Positions 44,561 through 55,191 of a stretch of 64,000 nt of DNA are shown piece by piece (within the stretch, counting starts at the first letter, position 1; every line of letters begins with the position of its first letter). The notes below the pieces were generated by a model. That model worked only from the letters and a program-made list of their open reading frames with translations, ran no database searches and had not been told where the DNA came from. The position numbers and the translations under genes are program-made. Source of the stretch: Leptospiraceae bacterium (GTDB lineage: Bacteria > Spirochaetota > Leptospiria > Leptospirales > Leptospiraceae); NCBI GenBank assembly GCA_015075105.1, contig JABTUZ010000002.1:1346426-1410425 (forward strand), written 5' to 3'.

Positions 44561-44663
44561 ACAAAATCACGAATAAGATATGTCCTTTTTTTATGGTGCA
44601 ATAGATTTCTGATGAAGTCGGAAAACTGGTCTTTTCCTATTTAAGTTTCATGTATATAGTAGG

Positions 44664-44795
44664 CGCTTATATATCTAATTAAAACTTTCCATCTGCACGA
44701 ATCTTATAGAATAGACCATCAGAAAATGAAGAGTAAGGAAACAAAGGTGTTTTTGACCCTATTGAAGAAATATTTCCACTTATTTGTCCAACTAA
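44664..44795. repeat. Right 132-bp direct repeat (3' end of the lipoprotein gene)
   Basis: Covers the last 38 codons and stop of the gene at 44679-46502 plus 15 bp beyond. The other copy is at 18204-18335. Confidence 0.9.
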
Positions 44796-46502
44796 AAAAT
44801 GCCCCCCATCTGCAGTATTCAATATAGAATTTCCTGTATCAGCTCCAGCGCTACCTATTACGCTGTACCATTGTACAACTCCTCTTTCATTCATTTTCAT
44901 AACAAAGCTATCTGACGATCCGCCACCCGTAATCAAAACATCGGGCAAAACCCCATCCAAAGACGAAAAATTTCCACCTGAGGTTCCTGAAAAAATATAA
45001 CTTCTATCTGGCAGTTGCTCTACCGAAGTACAAGTATTAATAATACTTGGAGCCGACGAAAAAGTAAACCATTCCGGGTTACCATCGCTACTCAATTTAA
45101 TAGCTACACAATTTCCACTACTACCGCTATGGGACCGAATAGGTGTTAAACCTGCAAGTGAAGAAATTGCTGCACCAGAATTGCCTGCAATTATAAATCC
45201 ATTATCTTGGGTTAAAGCAATTGAATTCCCTGAGTCTGCACCTGTCCCACCCAGAAATGTAAACCATTGTAAAATCCCCGATGAATTATATTTGGCAACA
45301 AATATATCACCTCCACCACCAAATGGATTTTTTGCACTAACCCCACCAATTGAAAAACTTAAACCGGCAGAACCTGTCGTAACAAATCCCCCATCGCTTG
45401 TTGATTTCAGTGTAGCCATCGTATCCGTACTTGAACCACCAGAATAAGTTACCCACTCCCCATCTCCGTTTTCTTTTATTTTTAATAGAAAAGCATCACT
45501 AACTGAAGTATAAGATACAATTGTTGTAATACCCGGATACGTTGTAATCGTAGTGTCGGCAACTCCACCGATTACATAGCCCGAACTATCTTGTACCACA
45601 TTTTTAATGTCTACATTCGTTGGCCCAACATCACCCAAGAAACTAAACCATTCTAAAGATCCACTCTTTGATAATTTGTAAATAGCTCCATTTTTCCCTG
45701 CACCTAAAAATGGCTTAAGAGGAGTTTTCCCACTAATGGAAGTAATTGAATTTGCATACCCGAAAGCAATAAATCCTTCATCTCTTGTCTGAATTATCCC
45801 ATTGCAAGAGTCTATGCCTGTTCCACCGAGAAATGTATGCCATTCTACAGTACCTGAAGAATTTAACTTTACGATTAAGCAATCTAAAGCTCCTCCTGCA
45901 AAATTAATAATCGGAGATGAACTAAGATTGGATAACAATCCTCCTGCCTCTCCGGCGAGCAAATATCCTCCATCTTTTGCCTGAATTACCGAATAAAGAA
46001 TATCGTTCGAACTAGATCCCATAAATGAATAAAATGTTTTTTCTTCTACGCCTATATTTAGATACGTAGTTGTTGAATTTTTTTGGAAAGAGACACTTAG
46101 ACCTGAAGATACATTTGAAATCGAAATAGAATAGTCTCCTTGTATCTCTACACCAAAAGAGCCTATCTTTACATCTTTATGGGATAATACACTTACATTG
46201 AATTTTATAAATGAGGAAGTAGTGCGAAATCCACCCGATAAGTCTGTGTTTGTTTCTGTAGTTCTTAAAACCCCGTCTGAAAAAATTATCTTCGCACCCA
46301 CAATAGGTGAATTAGAAGTCACCCCGTGCAAAATCCCACTCACAGGAATTTTTGGACAAAATACACTATCTAAACCGGTAAGGCAATACAAAAATTGCAT
46401 CGTTCTAAAAGAAGGATCTTCCGGTGATAAAAAATTATCTAATTTTCTATTGCAATTGGCTAAGCTACAAAATAATATAAATACGGTTAAGCTCTTTTTC
46501 AT
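44679..46502 (-). CDS. Beta-propeller (SBBP-type) lipoprotein
   Basis: 607 residues. MKKSLTVFILFCSLANC is a lipoprotein signal with Cys17. From about 160 onward there are repeats of about 60-65 residues with the theme GGTGxDSxNSI, then a DxGFI strand and xxGxSG, as in SBBP beta-propellers. It is probably an outer-surface or periplasmic binding protein. Its 3' end is the site duplicated around the CRISPR island. Confidence 0.8.
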   Translation of the reverse strand: MKKSLTVFILFCSLANCNRKLDNFLSPEDPSFRTMQFLYCLTGLDSVFCPKIPVSGILHGVTSNSPIVGAKIIFSDGVLRTTETNTDLSGGFRTTSSFIKFNVSVLSHKDVKIGSFGVEIQGDYSISISNVSSGLSVSFQKNSTTTYLNIGVEEKTFYSFMGSSSNDILYSVIQAKDGGYLLAGEAGGLLSNLSSSPIINFAGGALDCLIVKLNSSGTVEWHTFLGGTGIDSCNGIIQTRDEGFIAFGYANSITSISGKTPLKPFLGAGKNGAIYKLSKSGSLEWFSFLGDVGPTNVDIKNVVQDSSGYVIGGVADTTITTYPGITTIVSYTSVSDAFLLKIKENGDGEWVTYSGGSSTDTMATLKSTSDGGFVTTGSAGLSFSIGGVSAKNPFGGGGDIFVAKYNSSGILQWFTFLGGTGADSGNSIALTQDNGFIIAGNSGAAISSLAGLTPIRSHSGSSGNCVAIKLSSDGNPEWFTFSSAPSIINTCTSVEQLPDRSYIFSGTSGGNFSSLDGVLPDVLITGGGSSDSFVMKMNERGVVQWYSVIGSAGADTGNSILNTADGGHFLVGQISGNISSIGSKTPLFPYSSFSDGLFYKIRADGKF

Positions 46503-46583
46503 TATTCAAACCTTTTACAACACTGATTTTACTTTGGTTAAAATATTTTGTAAACTAGTTTTTTCTGTTTTTTTATGATGAAA

Positions 46584-47147
46584 CTACAGAAAATTTATTA
46601 ATTGAAATTGTATGGATTTAGAAAACGTAGGAGTTATTTCTTCATTTTTTTGACGAATTAATTTATTTTGATACCCATCTTCTGTAGGGTTTGTGTAAAC
46701 CTCAACAGTATTTTCGTTTAAGTTAATGATCCAGTATTCAGGGATTTTTCCTTTGGAATATATAAAAGATTTTTGTCTGTCGAGTTCGAGTGAAGTGTTT
46801 GCGACTTCAACCACAAGGTGTGCAAAGCTTGGGTGAAACAAGGAATAGGAATCTTCTCTATAATCTACGATAGAAATATCCGGCTCAGGTTCTGAAATAT
46901 CAAAAGAAATCGGGTCTTCCTTTCGGACTGAATAAGGAGGTAAAATCTTAGAAATGAAAAAATAAAATATTTTATTTAAAGTTGCAGTATGAATAGGATT
47001 TTTTGGCATTTTTTCAATTACCACTCCTTCCAATAATTCTGTTTTTTCCGAGATCAAGCCTTGCTCATACATTAAGTGGTATTTTTCTACTGTAAAAGGA
47101 GTAACTAATTTACGAATTTCAGGATTTTCTAATAAGGCTTGTACCAT
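46584..47147 (-). CDS. Uma2 family (DUF820) endonuclease-like protein
   Basis: 187 residues with the PD-(D/E)xK-like layout of Uma2: FTVEKYHLMYEQGLIS, EPDISIVDYRED, HLVVEVANTS and EYWIINLNE. Members are common in cyanobacteria and spirochaetes; their role is not known. Confidence 0.88.
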   Translation of the reverse strand: MVQALLENPEIRKLVTPFTVEKYHLMYEQGLISEKTELLEGVVIEKMPKNPIHTATLNKIFYFFISKILPPYSVRKEDPISFDISEPEPDISIVDYREDSYSLFHPSFAHLVVEVANTSLELDRQKSFIYSKGKIPEYWIINLNENTVEVYTNPTEDGYQNKLIRQKNEEITPTFSKSIQFQLINFL

Positions 47148-47321
47148 AAGCCATTTTTATAAATCTTTTTCAAGTGTGTCAATCGATTTTTCATAGTAAA
47201 AAATTCAATTTTCATATCAATCTTTTTTAGTGAGTTCTATTTTCAATACAAATTGATTTTTGAATATTGATTTACAAAAAAGCATTAAATAGTAAATAAG
47301 TCTATCGAAGGAGATTCCAAG

Positions 47322-48545
47322 TTGAAGAAAAATGTGTTAATTATTGGTGCGGGAGGGGTTGCCCACGTTGCTGCACACAAATGCGCTCAAAATAACGATA
47401 CGTTAGGCGATATATGTATCGCTTCAAGAAAGCTCGACAAGTGCGAGAAAATTATCGAAAGCGTGAAAAGAAAAGGAAATATGAAAGACAATTCTAAAAA
47501 AATTTACGCAAGGCAAATCGACGCTTTCGATGTTAACGCTACCGTACAACTAATAAAAGATACAAACTCAGAAATAGTATTAAACCTTGGCACAGCGTAT
47601 ATTAATATGTCTGTTCTGGAAGCCTGCCTCGAAGCAAAAGTTACCTACATGGACACTGCCATCCACGAAGACCCCGATAAAGTTTGTGAAGACCCTCCTT
47701 GGTATGCAAACTACGAATGGAAAAGAAAAGATCGCTGCACAGAAAAAGGAATTAATGCAATACTCGGAATAGGATTTGACCCCGGTGTTGTAAACGCTTG
47801 GGCAGCTCTTGCTGTAAAGCACCACTTCGACAAAATTGATACAATAGATATTTTAGATGTAAACGCAGGAAGCCACGGAAAATATTTTGCAACAAATTTT
47901 GATCCGGAAATTAATTTTAGAGAATTTAGCAAGGTCTGGACTTGGATTGATCGAAAATGGGTAGAAAAACAGATGCACTCCGAAAAATGGATTTATGATT
48001 TTCCTGTAGTAGGGAAGCAACCGATTTATCTCACAGGCCACGATGAGCTACATTCACTGTCAAAAAATATAGATGCAAACAGTATTCGGTTTTGGATGGG
48101 TTTTGGCGACCACTACCTAAACGTATTCAGTGTCTTAAAAAATATCGGGATGCTTTCTGAAAAGCCCGTAAAGACCGCGGAAGGATTAGAAGTAATTCCA
48201 CTAAAAGTTTTAAAAGCAGTTTTACCTGACCCGGGGTCACTTGCACCTACTTATACAGGATACACTTGTATCGGAGATCTTGTAAAAGGCACAAAAGACG
48301 GTAAGCATAAAGAAATTTTTATTTATAACTCTTGTGACCACGCTTTGTGTTACAAAGAAGTTGAATCTCAAGCGATTTCTTATACCGCAGGAGTTCCCCC
48401 AGTTGCTGCTGCAATACTTGTAGCCAAAGGAATATGGAATCCTAAGACTATGGTGAACGTAGAAGAGTTAGACCCGGATCCTTTAATTGAAATATTAAAT
48501 AAAATCGGACTTCCTACCGTTATAGAAGACAGAACTCCAAAATAG
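47322..48545 (+). CDS. Carboxynorspermidine synthase (saccharopine dehydrogenase family)
   Basis: 407 residues from a TTG start with GAAGGAG upstream. VLIIGAGGVAHVAAHKC is the NADPH-binding loop, followed by NLGTAYINMSVLEACLE, GIGFDPGVVNAWA and YTAGVPPVAAA of the family. It joins aspartate semialdehyde and a diamine to give carboxy(nor)spermidine, the substrate of NspC. In many bacteria it sits next to nspC; here 29 kb lies between. Confidence 0.9.
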   Translation: MKKNVLIIGAGGVAHVAAHKCAQNNDTLGDICIASRKLDKCEKIIESVKRKGNMKDNSKKIYARQIDAFDVNATVQLIKDTNSEIVLNLGTAYINMSVLEACLEAKVTYMDTAIHEDPDKVCEDPPWYANYEWKRKDRCTEKGINAILGIGFDPGVVNAWAALAVKHHFDKIDTIDILDVNAGSHGKYFATNFDPEINFREFSKVWTWIDRKWVEKQMHSEKWIYDFPVVGKQPIYLTGHDELHSLSKNIDANSIRFWMGFGDHYLNVFSVLKNIGMLSEKPVKTAEGLEVIPLKVLKAVLPDPGSLAPTYTGYTCIGDLVKGTKDGKHKEIFIYNSCDHALCYKEVESQAISYTAGVPPVAAAILVAKGIWNPKTMVNVEELDPDPLIEILNKIGLPTVIEDRTPK

Positions 48546-48562
48546 TACTGAACAGAAAAATT

Positions 48563-49303
48563 CTATTTTTTCTTTAGCTTCTTTTTGGACTGGGTTTTCG
48601 ACTTGGTTGGCTTTGTCTTTGGTTTTGTTTTTGACTTAGCCGAAAGTTTGGTTTTCTTTTTTACCGGAGCATTCCTTTTTTTCAAGATAGGGTTTCCTTT
48701 TTTTTGAATTGATTCAGAAGACATCCTAATCACAAGAGGAGTTCTACCGCTTTCATTTGCTTCATCGATTAAGTCTAAATCATTCCAAAAAAAATCTTCT
48801 TCAAAATTTAACCTTTCTTTCAAAAAAATATAATGAAACTGCAAAAGTGCTCTATTCTCTTCATTAAAATACGACAACCTTTGAAATAACAACCTCACAT
48901 TCGGGTCACTAAATTTATTTCTCATCTTTGCATAAAAATCTCTTGCATCTTCTCCTTCTCGAAGAGCCACTTGGATAGCGTCTAACGCATCTCCCTTTAC
49001 ATCAACCTTTGTATTTCTGTCCAATTTCCTCATAAATTTTTGGATGGTTGTAGAATGAAATTTATGGATTGCAGCAAGTTGTTTTAGGTTGGGGAGTTTT
49101 TTCCCACCCAGTGCGTCTTGGTAAATTTCTTCTATCAAAATAAGGTGGTTCTCCACGTCTTCTGCAAGCTCTTGAAATAGCTCCTTAACCAAAGGGTCTG
49201 AAATCTCTTCATTCATTCTAAGATAAAAATCAAAGCAATCCTTTTCGTGTTGGATGGCCGCTGCCACTGCATCTAAGAAAGATGTATTTTTCAATAACGA
49301 CAT
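48563..49303 (-). CDS. Ferritin-like diiron-type protein with basic tail
   Basis: 246 residues. Two similar helical pairs (AAAIQHEKDCFDFYLRM and QVALREGEDARDFYAKM, each followed by SDP) recall the rubrerythrin/ferritin-like duplication with Glu/His iron ligands. The last 45 residues are a Lys/Thr/Pro tail that could bind nucleic acid or polyphosphate. Confidence 0.7.
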   Translation of the reverse strand: MSLLKNTSFLDAVAAAIQHEKDCFDFYLRMNEEISDPLVKELFQELAEDVENHLILIEEIYQDALGGKKLPNLKQLAAIHKFHSTTIQKFMRKLDRNTKVDVKGDALDAIQVALREGEDARDFYAKMRNKFSDPNVRLLFQRLSYFNEENRALLQFHYIFLKERLNFEEDFFWNDLDLIDEANESGRTPLVIRMSSESIQKKGNPILKKRNAPVKKKTKLSAKSKTKPKTKPTKSKTQSKKKLKKK

Positions 49304-49364
49304 ATTTTTCTCCTAACCGATTCTATTCTTATTAAAATATTTCTGCAACTAAAAAAGAAGAATT

Positions 49365-49991
49365 TCATTCTTTTTCTGCTGCTTTATATATTAAAAATTG
49401 ACCGATATAATACGTAGTCATTACCAAAAATTTCTGAACTGATGTAGAAAAAATGTGACTATAGAACTTATCAATTCCTATTAAAGAGTCTGAAATAAAA
49501 AATATACAAGCCCCAAACACTCCTGCAAGGTATGAGTTTCTATTTACGTTACTTCTAGAAAATGCCCTCCATACCATAGTGCTGATTGTGATTATATAAA
49601 ATAAGACAGGGATTTTCATAGCCCCGAGACCAGGGTACATTATATAAAATAAGCCTCCTCCAACTAAAAAAATCGGAATAGATTTGATTACGGAAACACT
49701 CGCTCCTTTTGAAAATCCAATAATATAAAAAATATGACCGAATAGAAATGACCCAAGCCCAAAAACAAAATATTCAGGGAAAATCAATAGATAGTCTCCG
49801 ATTAAAGAAAAAAATAGACCAAAAAAAATAAACTTTTTTAAATGAGAATGAATCCCTATTTTCTTTGATAGATACAAAATTAAAAGTAAAATGGGAAGCC
49901 CTTTGGTTGCCAAAGAGCCAATTTGGCTTTCCGGAAAGTAAAATGAAACTACTAAATGTAAAATCCCGAGTAAAATAAAGTTGTTGAGCAT
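49365..49991 (-). CDS. YhhN-like membrane protein (lysoplasmalogenase family)
   Basis: About 208 residues from the ATG at 49991, which has AGGAGA upstream. About eight membrane helices with the YhhN pattern (FFGLFFSLIGDYLLIFPEYF in part, LFGHIFYIIGF, FFISDSLIGIDKF). The family includes TMEM86 lysoplasmalogenases. Confidence 0.8.
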   Translation of the reverse strand: MLNNFILLGILHLVVSFYFPESQIGSLATKGLPILLLILYLSKKIGIHSHLKKFIFFGLFFSLIGDYLLIFPEYFVFGLGSFLFGHIFYIIGFSKGASVSVIKSIPIFLVGGGLFYIMYPGLGAMKIPVLFYIITISTMVWRAFSRSNVNRNSYLAGVFGACIFFISDSLIGIDKFYSHIFSTSVQKFLVMTTYYIGQFLIYKAAEKE

Positions 49992-50065
49992 AAAATCTTT
50001 TCTCCTAAAAATAGATTTATTATTGTATAAAACCTTAGGCAAGTTTTATTCTACATTTACGAATT

Positions 50066-51076
50066 ATGTTTCAATTAAATTTTACAGAAATCAATCACGA
50101 AATAATCTTATTTATTCTTTTCAATGTAATAGTTATTTTCATGTTGATTTTAGATTTGGGGATTTTGACTAAAAAGGAAGGTCCCATTTCCTTAAAAAAA
50201 GCAGGGTATTGGACTTTGATCTGGGTTGGGGTTTCCATGCTTTTTGCGGTTTTTATTTACTTTTATGATACCGACCCAAACGACCCTTCTAAAAATCGAG
50301 TGAAGACTATGGAGTTTTTAGCGGGCTATTTACTCGAATATTCTCTATCCATCGACAATCTTTTTGTATTTATTATGATTTTTCAAAAGTTCAGAATCGG
50401 TCCCGCATACCAGCCTGAAATTTTAAAATGGGGGATTATCGGAGCTGTAGTGCTTAGGGCGATTATGATCTTACTTGGGGCATCTCTTGTAGCAAAATTC
50501 GGTTGGGTCTTGTATGTATTCGGTTTTTTCCTGATCTATACAGCCTACAAAATGTTTACACACAAAGAAGAGGACGAGAGTTTTCATCCTGAAAACAATA
50601 TGATTTACAAATTAGTAAAAAAAGTATTCCATATAAGTCACCACGACCACCACGCTCATAAATTTTTCATTAAAGAAAACGGGAAATTAATGGTAACACC
50701 TCTATTTGTAGTTCTTTGCCTTATAGAAACAAGCGATGTAATGTTTGCCTTGGACTCAATCCCTGCTGTATTTTCTATAACCCAAGACCCTTTTATAGTT
50801 TACACATCCAATATTTTTGCGATTCTCGGACTCAGGTCTTTGTATTTTATGATAAGCGGAGTTATGGATTTATTTGTTCACCTAAAAACTGGGGTTGCCT
50901 TAATTCTTGTATTTGTAGGTTTCAAGATGATCCTGCCTCTTATCTGTGAGATCGCAAATATACCGGTGGTTCACATTCCTATTGCAATTTCTTTAGCGGT
51001 AATAGTCAGTGTCCTAATCACATCCATACTATTTTCATTACCCGATTTTCAAAAAAACAAAAAAAAGAAATCATAA
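50066..51076 (+). CDS. TerC/Alx family membrane protein
   Basis: 336 residues with nine or so helices. FLAGYLLEYSLSIDNLFVF and IETSDVMFALDSIPAVFSIT carry the acidic and asparagine residues of TerC/Alx, thought to move Mn2+ or related metals. A His-rich loop (HISHHDHHAHK) faces the cytoplasm or periplasm midway. Confidence 0.92.
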   Translation: MFQLNFTEINHEIILFILFNVIVIFMLILDLGILTKKEGPISLKKAGYWTLIWVGVSMLFAVFIYFYDTDPNDPSKNRVKTMEFLAGYLLEYSLSIDNLFVFIMIFQKFRIGPAYQPEILKWGIIGAVVLRAIMILLGASLVAKFGWVLYVFGFFLIYTAYKMFTHKEEDESFHPENNMIYKLVKKVFHISHHDHHAHKFFIKENGKLMVTPLFVVLCLIETSDVMFALDSIPAVFSITQDPFIVYTSNIFAILGLRSLYFMISGVMDLFVHLKTGVALILVFVGFKMILPLICEIANIPVVHIPIAISLAVIVSVLITSILFSLPDFQKNKKKKS

Positions 51077-51091
51077 TAAAGGAGAGTTACA

Positions 51092-51400
51092 ATGTTTAAA
51101 ATAAAATATTTTTTGATGGTTCTGGTTCTTCTGGCGTTTGTAACTTCAAGTGTTCAAGCAACTGAAGTTCCTTCCGGTGGAGAGATGATGATTGATGCTA
51201 TTTTAATTCGCCCTCTCGGTGTAGTAAGCGTAGTTTTAGGCTCTGCCATTTTTGTAGTATCACTTCCATTTACACTTCTTAGCGGTAGTGTCAAACAATC
51301 CGGGAATAGACTCGTAGGATACCCTTTAAAATTTACATTCACCAGAAAACTCGGATCGTTTCCGGGTTACAGTGAAGAATTAGAATACGAACAGGAGTAA
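51092..51400 (+). CDS. Small exported protein
   Basis: 102 residues with a signal peptide ([12 protein letters not shown] before TEVP) and one more hydrophobic stretch (about 45-64). AAAGGAG precedes the ATG. It stands between terC and the mutase gene and ends 4 bp before it. Function unknown. Confidence 0.65.
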   Translation: MFKIKYFLMVLVLLAFVTSSVQATEVPSGGEMMIDAILIRPLGVVSVVLGSAIFVVSLPFTLLSGSVKQSGNRLVGYPLKFTFTRKLGSFPGYSEELEYEQE

Positions 51401-51404
51401 TAGC

Positions 51405-53537
51405 ATGCCGGATACAACTCCGATAGAAGACTGGGAAAAATTAGCAAAAGAAGCTGACCTAAGAGGAAAAGATGTTTCTTCTCTAAACTGGGACTCTCCT
51501 GAGGGAATTACATGGAAGCCGCTTTATACCTTAGAAGACTTAGAAAAACTCGAACTTACAAACACACTCCCTGGAATTTTTCCGTTTATTCGAGGTCCGA
51601 GGGCTACCATGTATTCTCATCGTCCATGGACTATTCGACAATATGCGGGATTTTCCACAGCAGAAGAGTCTAACGCATTCTATAGAAAAAATCTTGCAGG
51701 CGGCCAAAAAGGTCTTTCCGTAGCTTTTGATTTGGCTACACACAGAGGGTATGACTCTGACCATGAAAGGGTAATTGGAGATGTAGGGAAGGCAGGAGTT
51801 GCAATCGACTCTGTAGAAGACATGAAGATTCTTTTTAACGAGATCCCGTTAAAAGAAATGTCTGTATCCATGACAATGAATGGCGCAGTTATACCAATCC
51901 TTGCCATGTTTATCGTAGCAGGCGAAGAGCAAGGTGCGAAATTAGAAGAGCTTTCCGGTACGATTCAAAACGATATTCTAAAAGAATTTATGGTTAGAAA
52001 TACCTATATCTATCCACCGAAACCTTCCATGAAAATCATAGGAGATATTATCGAATACACTTCTAAGAATATGCCGCGGTTTAATTCTATTTCTATAAGT
52101 GGTTACCATATCCAAGAGGCAGGAGGGAATGCAGTACAAGAATTAGCCTATACAATAGCAGACGGTTTAGAGTATGTAAAGACTGCAATCGACAGGGGTC
52201 TTGAAATAGATGATTTTGCTCCGAGACTATCTTTCTTTTTTGGAATTGGGATGAATTTTTTTATGGAGATTGCAAAGCTAAGAGCGGCAAGACTTCTTTG
52301 GGCTGAGGTTATTCAAAAATTCAACCCCAGAAATCCGATGAGTATGGCTCTTAGAACCCATTGTCAAACCTCAGGGTGGAGTCTCACAGAGCAAGACCCT
52401 TACAATAATGTAATCAGAACGACAATAGAAGCAATGGCAGCCGTACTTGGTGGAACTCAAAGCCTCCACACAAATGCACTTGATGAGGCAGTTGCGCTTC
52501 CTACAGAATTTTCGGCAAGAATAGCTCGAAATACACAGCTAATCATCCAAAATGAAACCCAAATCCCAAGAGTCATAGACCCGCTTGGTGGATCGTATTT
52601 TATAGAATCTCTCACCCATTCCATTGTAAATGAAGCAAAGAAACTAATGAAAGAAGTAGAAGACCATGGTGGAATGGCGAGTGCAGTTGAGGCAGGACTG
52701 CCTAAGATGAAAATAGAAGAGTCTTCCGCCAAAAGGCAAGCTCTTATAGATCAAGGGATTGAGGTAATCGTAGGTGTAAATAAATTCAAATTAAAAGACG
52801 AGTCTCCTATTGAATTTTTGGATATAGACAATACCGCAGTTCGAAATAAACAAATTGCAAGACTAAAAGAAATCAAATCCAAAAGAGATTCAAGTAGAGT
52901 AGAGAAGGCGTTAGACGACATCACTGAATCGGCAAAATCCGGAAAAGGAAATTTATTGGAGTTAGCGGTAACTGCTTCAAGGCTAAGGGCAACCGTTGGA
53001 GAAATATCTTATGCAATGGAAAAAGTTTTTGGTCGGCATAAAGCAATGATTAGAACAATCAGTGGGGTATATTCTAACTTGAGTCAAAAAAACGATTTAT
53101 TCAATCAGGCAGTAAAAAGAATAGAAGAATTTGCAAAAAAAGAAGGCAGACGACCCAGAATGATGGTAGTAAAGATGGGGCAAGACGGGCACGACAGAGG
53201 AGCAAAAATTATTTCTACTGCATTTGCAGATATGGGATTTGATGTAGATGTTGCACCCCTTTTCCAGACCCCCTCTGAGGTAGCCAAGCAAGCTATCGAA
53301 AATGACGTTCATATCATCGGTGTTTCTTCTCAAGCAGCCGGGCATAAAACTCTTATCCCTGAGCTTATAAAAATTTTAAAGAAAGATAATGCAGGAGATA
53401 TAAAAATTATAGCGGGTGGAGTGATCCCTCCCCAAGACTACGATTTTTTATACAAAGAAGGAGTATCTGCAATTTTTGGCCCGGGTACGGTAATTCCTGA
53501 AGCAGCTCTAAAGGTATTAGAACTATTAAAGAAATAA
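51405..53537 (+). CDS. scpA: Methylmalonyl-CoA mutase, catalytic subunit
   Basis: 710 residues. The barrel domain has [20 protein letters not shown] and [12 protein letters not shown]. The C-terminal B12 domain (about 585-710) has [14 protein letters not shown], where the His binds cobalt. It interconverts succinyl-CoA and methylmalonyl-CoA. No small-subunit or MeaB gene is adjacent. Confidence 0.95.
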   Translation: MPDTTPIEDWEKLAKEADLRGKDVSSLNWDSPEGITWKPLYTLEDLEKLELTNTLPGIFPFIRGPRATMYSHRPWTIRQYAGFSTAEESNAFYRKNLAGGQKGLSVAFDLATHRGYDSDHERVIGDVGKAGVAIDSVEDMKILFNEIPLKEMSVSMTMNGAVIPILAMFIVAGEEQGAKLEELSGTIQNDILKEFMVRNTYIYPPKPSMKIIGDIIEYTSKNMPRFNSISISGYHIQEAGGNAVQELAYTIADGLEYVKTAIDRGLEIDDFAPRLSFFFGIGMNFFMEIAKLRAARLLWAEVIQKFNPRNPMSMALRTHCQTSGWSLTEQDPYNNVIRTTIEAMAAVLGGTQSLHTNALDEAVALPTEFSARIARNTQLIIQNETQIPRVIDPLGGSYFIESLTHSIVNEAKKLMKEVEDHGGMASAVEAGLPKMKIEESSAKRQALIDQGIEVIVGVNKFKLKDESPIEFLDIDNTAVRNKQIARLKEIKSKRDSSRVEKALDDITESAKSGKGNLLELAVTASRLRATVGEISYAMEKVFGRHKAMIRTISGVYSNLSQKNDLFNQAVKRIEEFAKKEGRRPRMMVVKMGQDGHDRGAKIISTAFADMGFDVDVAPLFQTPSEVAKQAIENDVHIIGVSSQAAGHKTLIPELIKILKKDNAGDIKIIAGGVIPPQDYDFLYKEGVSAIFGPGTVIPEAALKVLELLKK

Positions 53538-53646
53538 ATCTCATTAATTTTGTATAACGATTACAAATTGAAAAAAGACATTGGCAATATAAATTTGGAA
53601 ATTTTTTTCTTGAAAATTGCATAACAGGATAACTCTTGGCGTGAAT

Positions 53647-55191
53647 ATGGAAAAAAGAATTCATCAATCTGTAATCCAATCGCTTTCTAAATTTTGCATC
53701 CCTGTTTTATTAATTACAGTCTTTGGTTTGACTCATTGCACAGTTATACCCATCTTTAATAAAAAAGAGAAGGATTCAAAAGCAAAACTTGCTTTAGCTT
53801 TTTTAATAGTAGATAGCATGATGTGCCATAACTCAAGAGGAGAATTCTGGGCAAGAGATACTGTTACCAATGTATCGTATTGCGTAAAGACAGACTTTGT
53901 GACAGAGAGCAATAATGCGAAACTCTATGTAGAAAAAAATCTTTCTACTGGTTTAAATTATTCTTCAATTCTTTCCACTTATGAAAATCAAATTATCAAC
54001 AGAGAGACCCAAGCCTTTGGTGCCCCCTCTGATATAGACAATGATGGTAAAATCACAGTCATTGTCTTGGATATAATAGATGGTTCAACTTCTTCATCAG
54101 GTTTTGTTGCCGGTTTTTTTGATCCGGTAAATTTTTACACAGACGATCCGAGCAAATCCCTTCGCTCCAATCAAAAAGAAATTCTATACATGGATGGAAA
54201 AGAATTAGCCGCATTAGAAGGGAGAAGTCCGGGTAGTTTTTTAATTACCCTTGCTCACGAACTGCAACACCTTATCCGATTTCAATACGAGCTCGCAACC
54301 AATACAGAAGACGATACTTGGATTAATGAGGGAACAAGTGAGGTCGCAAGTGATATTACCGGATTTGGTCCTCAAGCATCCAGAATTTCTTGTTTTCGAG
54401 GAACATCATGCTCAGGTGGGGTAAGTGGGATTTCTATCGCCAATTGGTCATCTGAATTAAAAAGCTATGCTTACGCCTACTCACTTATGAAATATATTTA
54501 TGAAAACTCCGGAACTACAACCGCACAAAAATACGCATTCTTCAAAAAATCCGTTTCCGGAGATACCTCAGGGGTTAGAGCGAACAACGCCACCAATCTT
54601 ATGGAAGTTTTTAAATCAGCAAGCTCGTATAACGCATCTATTTTAAACCCGTACAGCTCAAACTCCGATATGTTTAAAAGGCTTATGGCTGCTTTTTGGG
54701 GGCAGTCTCAAGGATATGCGAATATTACAACTACCTATTTTGGAAATACAAGCATCGTTTCTTCTATTGATTCAGTCCGAACTAACTACCCTTTACCATC
54801 AGAATTAGCTGGACTTTACGCCTTCGGTGGGCTTTCTTACTCTGGAACTGGACCCGTGAACACTTCAATTTCTCCCACTGCCACATACCGCTTAAATGGA
54901 AATACAACTGGTGTAACATCGGGAGGCTCGAATTTTGTAGTAGTGAAGAATAGTATCAACGATTATCTATTACTCAATGGTGCAGTATCAGGAACATCTT
55001 CCCAATCAGGGACCGCAATTCTACTTGAGCCTATAGACTATCCAAAATTAGATCTAAAAGAAGAAGTCCTGCCGATTTGCCCAAATAAGCATTTGCACAC
55101 TGTTCATGCAATTCATAAGAGAACAGCCGACTTAACCATATACCAAAAACAGTCTGAAGAAACTGAAATTATTTCCCCAGAAAACTATTAA
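53647..55191 (+). CDS. Lipoprotein zinc metallopeptidase (M30-like)
   Basis: 514 residues from the ATG at 53647; a TTG at 53617 would add ten. VFGLTHC is the lipobox. ITLAHELQHLIRF is the HExxH site and WINEGTSEVAS supplies the third ligand (E), as in M30 peptidases. The C-terminal part is beta-rich. Likely a surface or secreted protease. Confidence 0.78.
   Translation: MEKRIHQSVIQSLSKFCIPVLLITVFGLTHCTVIPIFNKKEKDSKAKLALAFLIVDSMMCHNSRGEFWARDTVTNVSYCVKTDFVTESNNAKLYVEKNLSTGLNYSSILSTYENQIINRETQAFGAPSDIDNDGKITVIVLDIIDGSTSSSGFVAGFFDPVNFYTDDPSKSLRSNQKEILYMDGKELAALEGRSPGSFLITLAHELQHLIRFQYELATNTEDDTWINEGTSEVASDITGFGPQASRISCFRGTSCSGGVSGISIANWSSELKSYAYAYSLMKYIYENSGTTTAQKYAFFKKSVSGDTSGVRANNATNLMEVFKSASSYNASILNPYSSNSDMFKRLMAAFWGQSQGYANITTTYFGNTSIVSSIDSVRTNYPLPSELAGLYAFGGLSYSGTGPVNTSISPTATYRLNGNTTGVTSGGSNFVVVKNSINDYLLLNGAVSGTSSQSGTAILLEPIDYPKLDLKEEVLPICPNKHLHTVHAIHKRTADLTIYQKQSEETEIISPENY

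Noticed and set aside
45181..46578. Several plus-strand frames opposite the beta-propeller lipoprotein
   Set aside because: They are mirror frames of a long, well supported gene with signal peptide and internal repeats.
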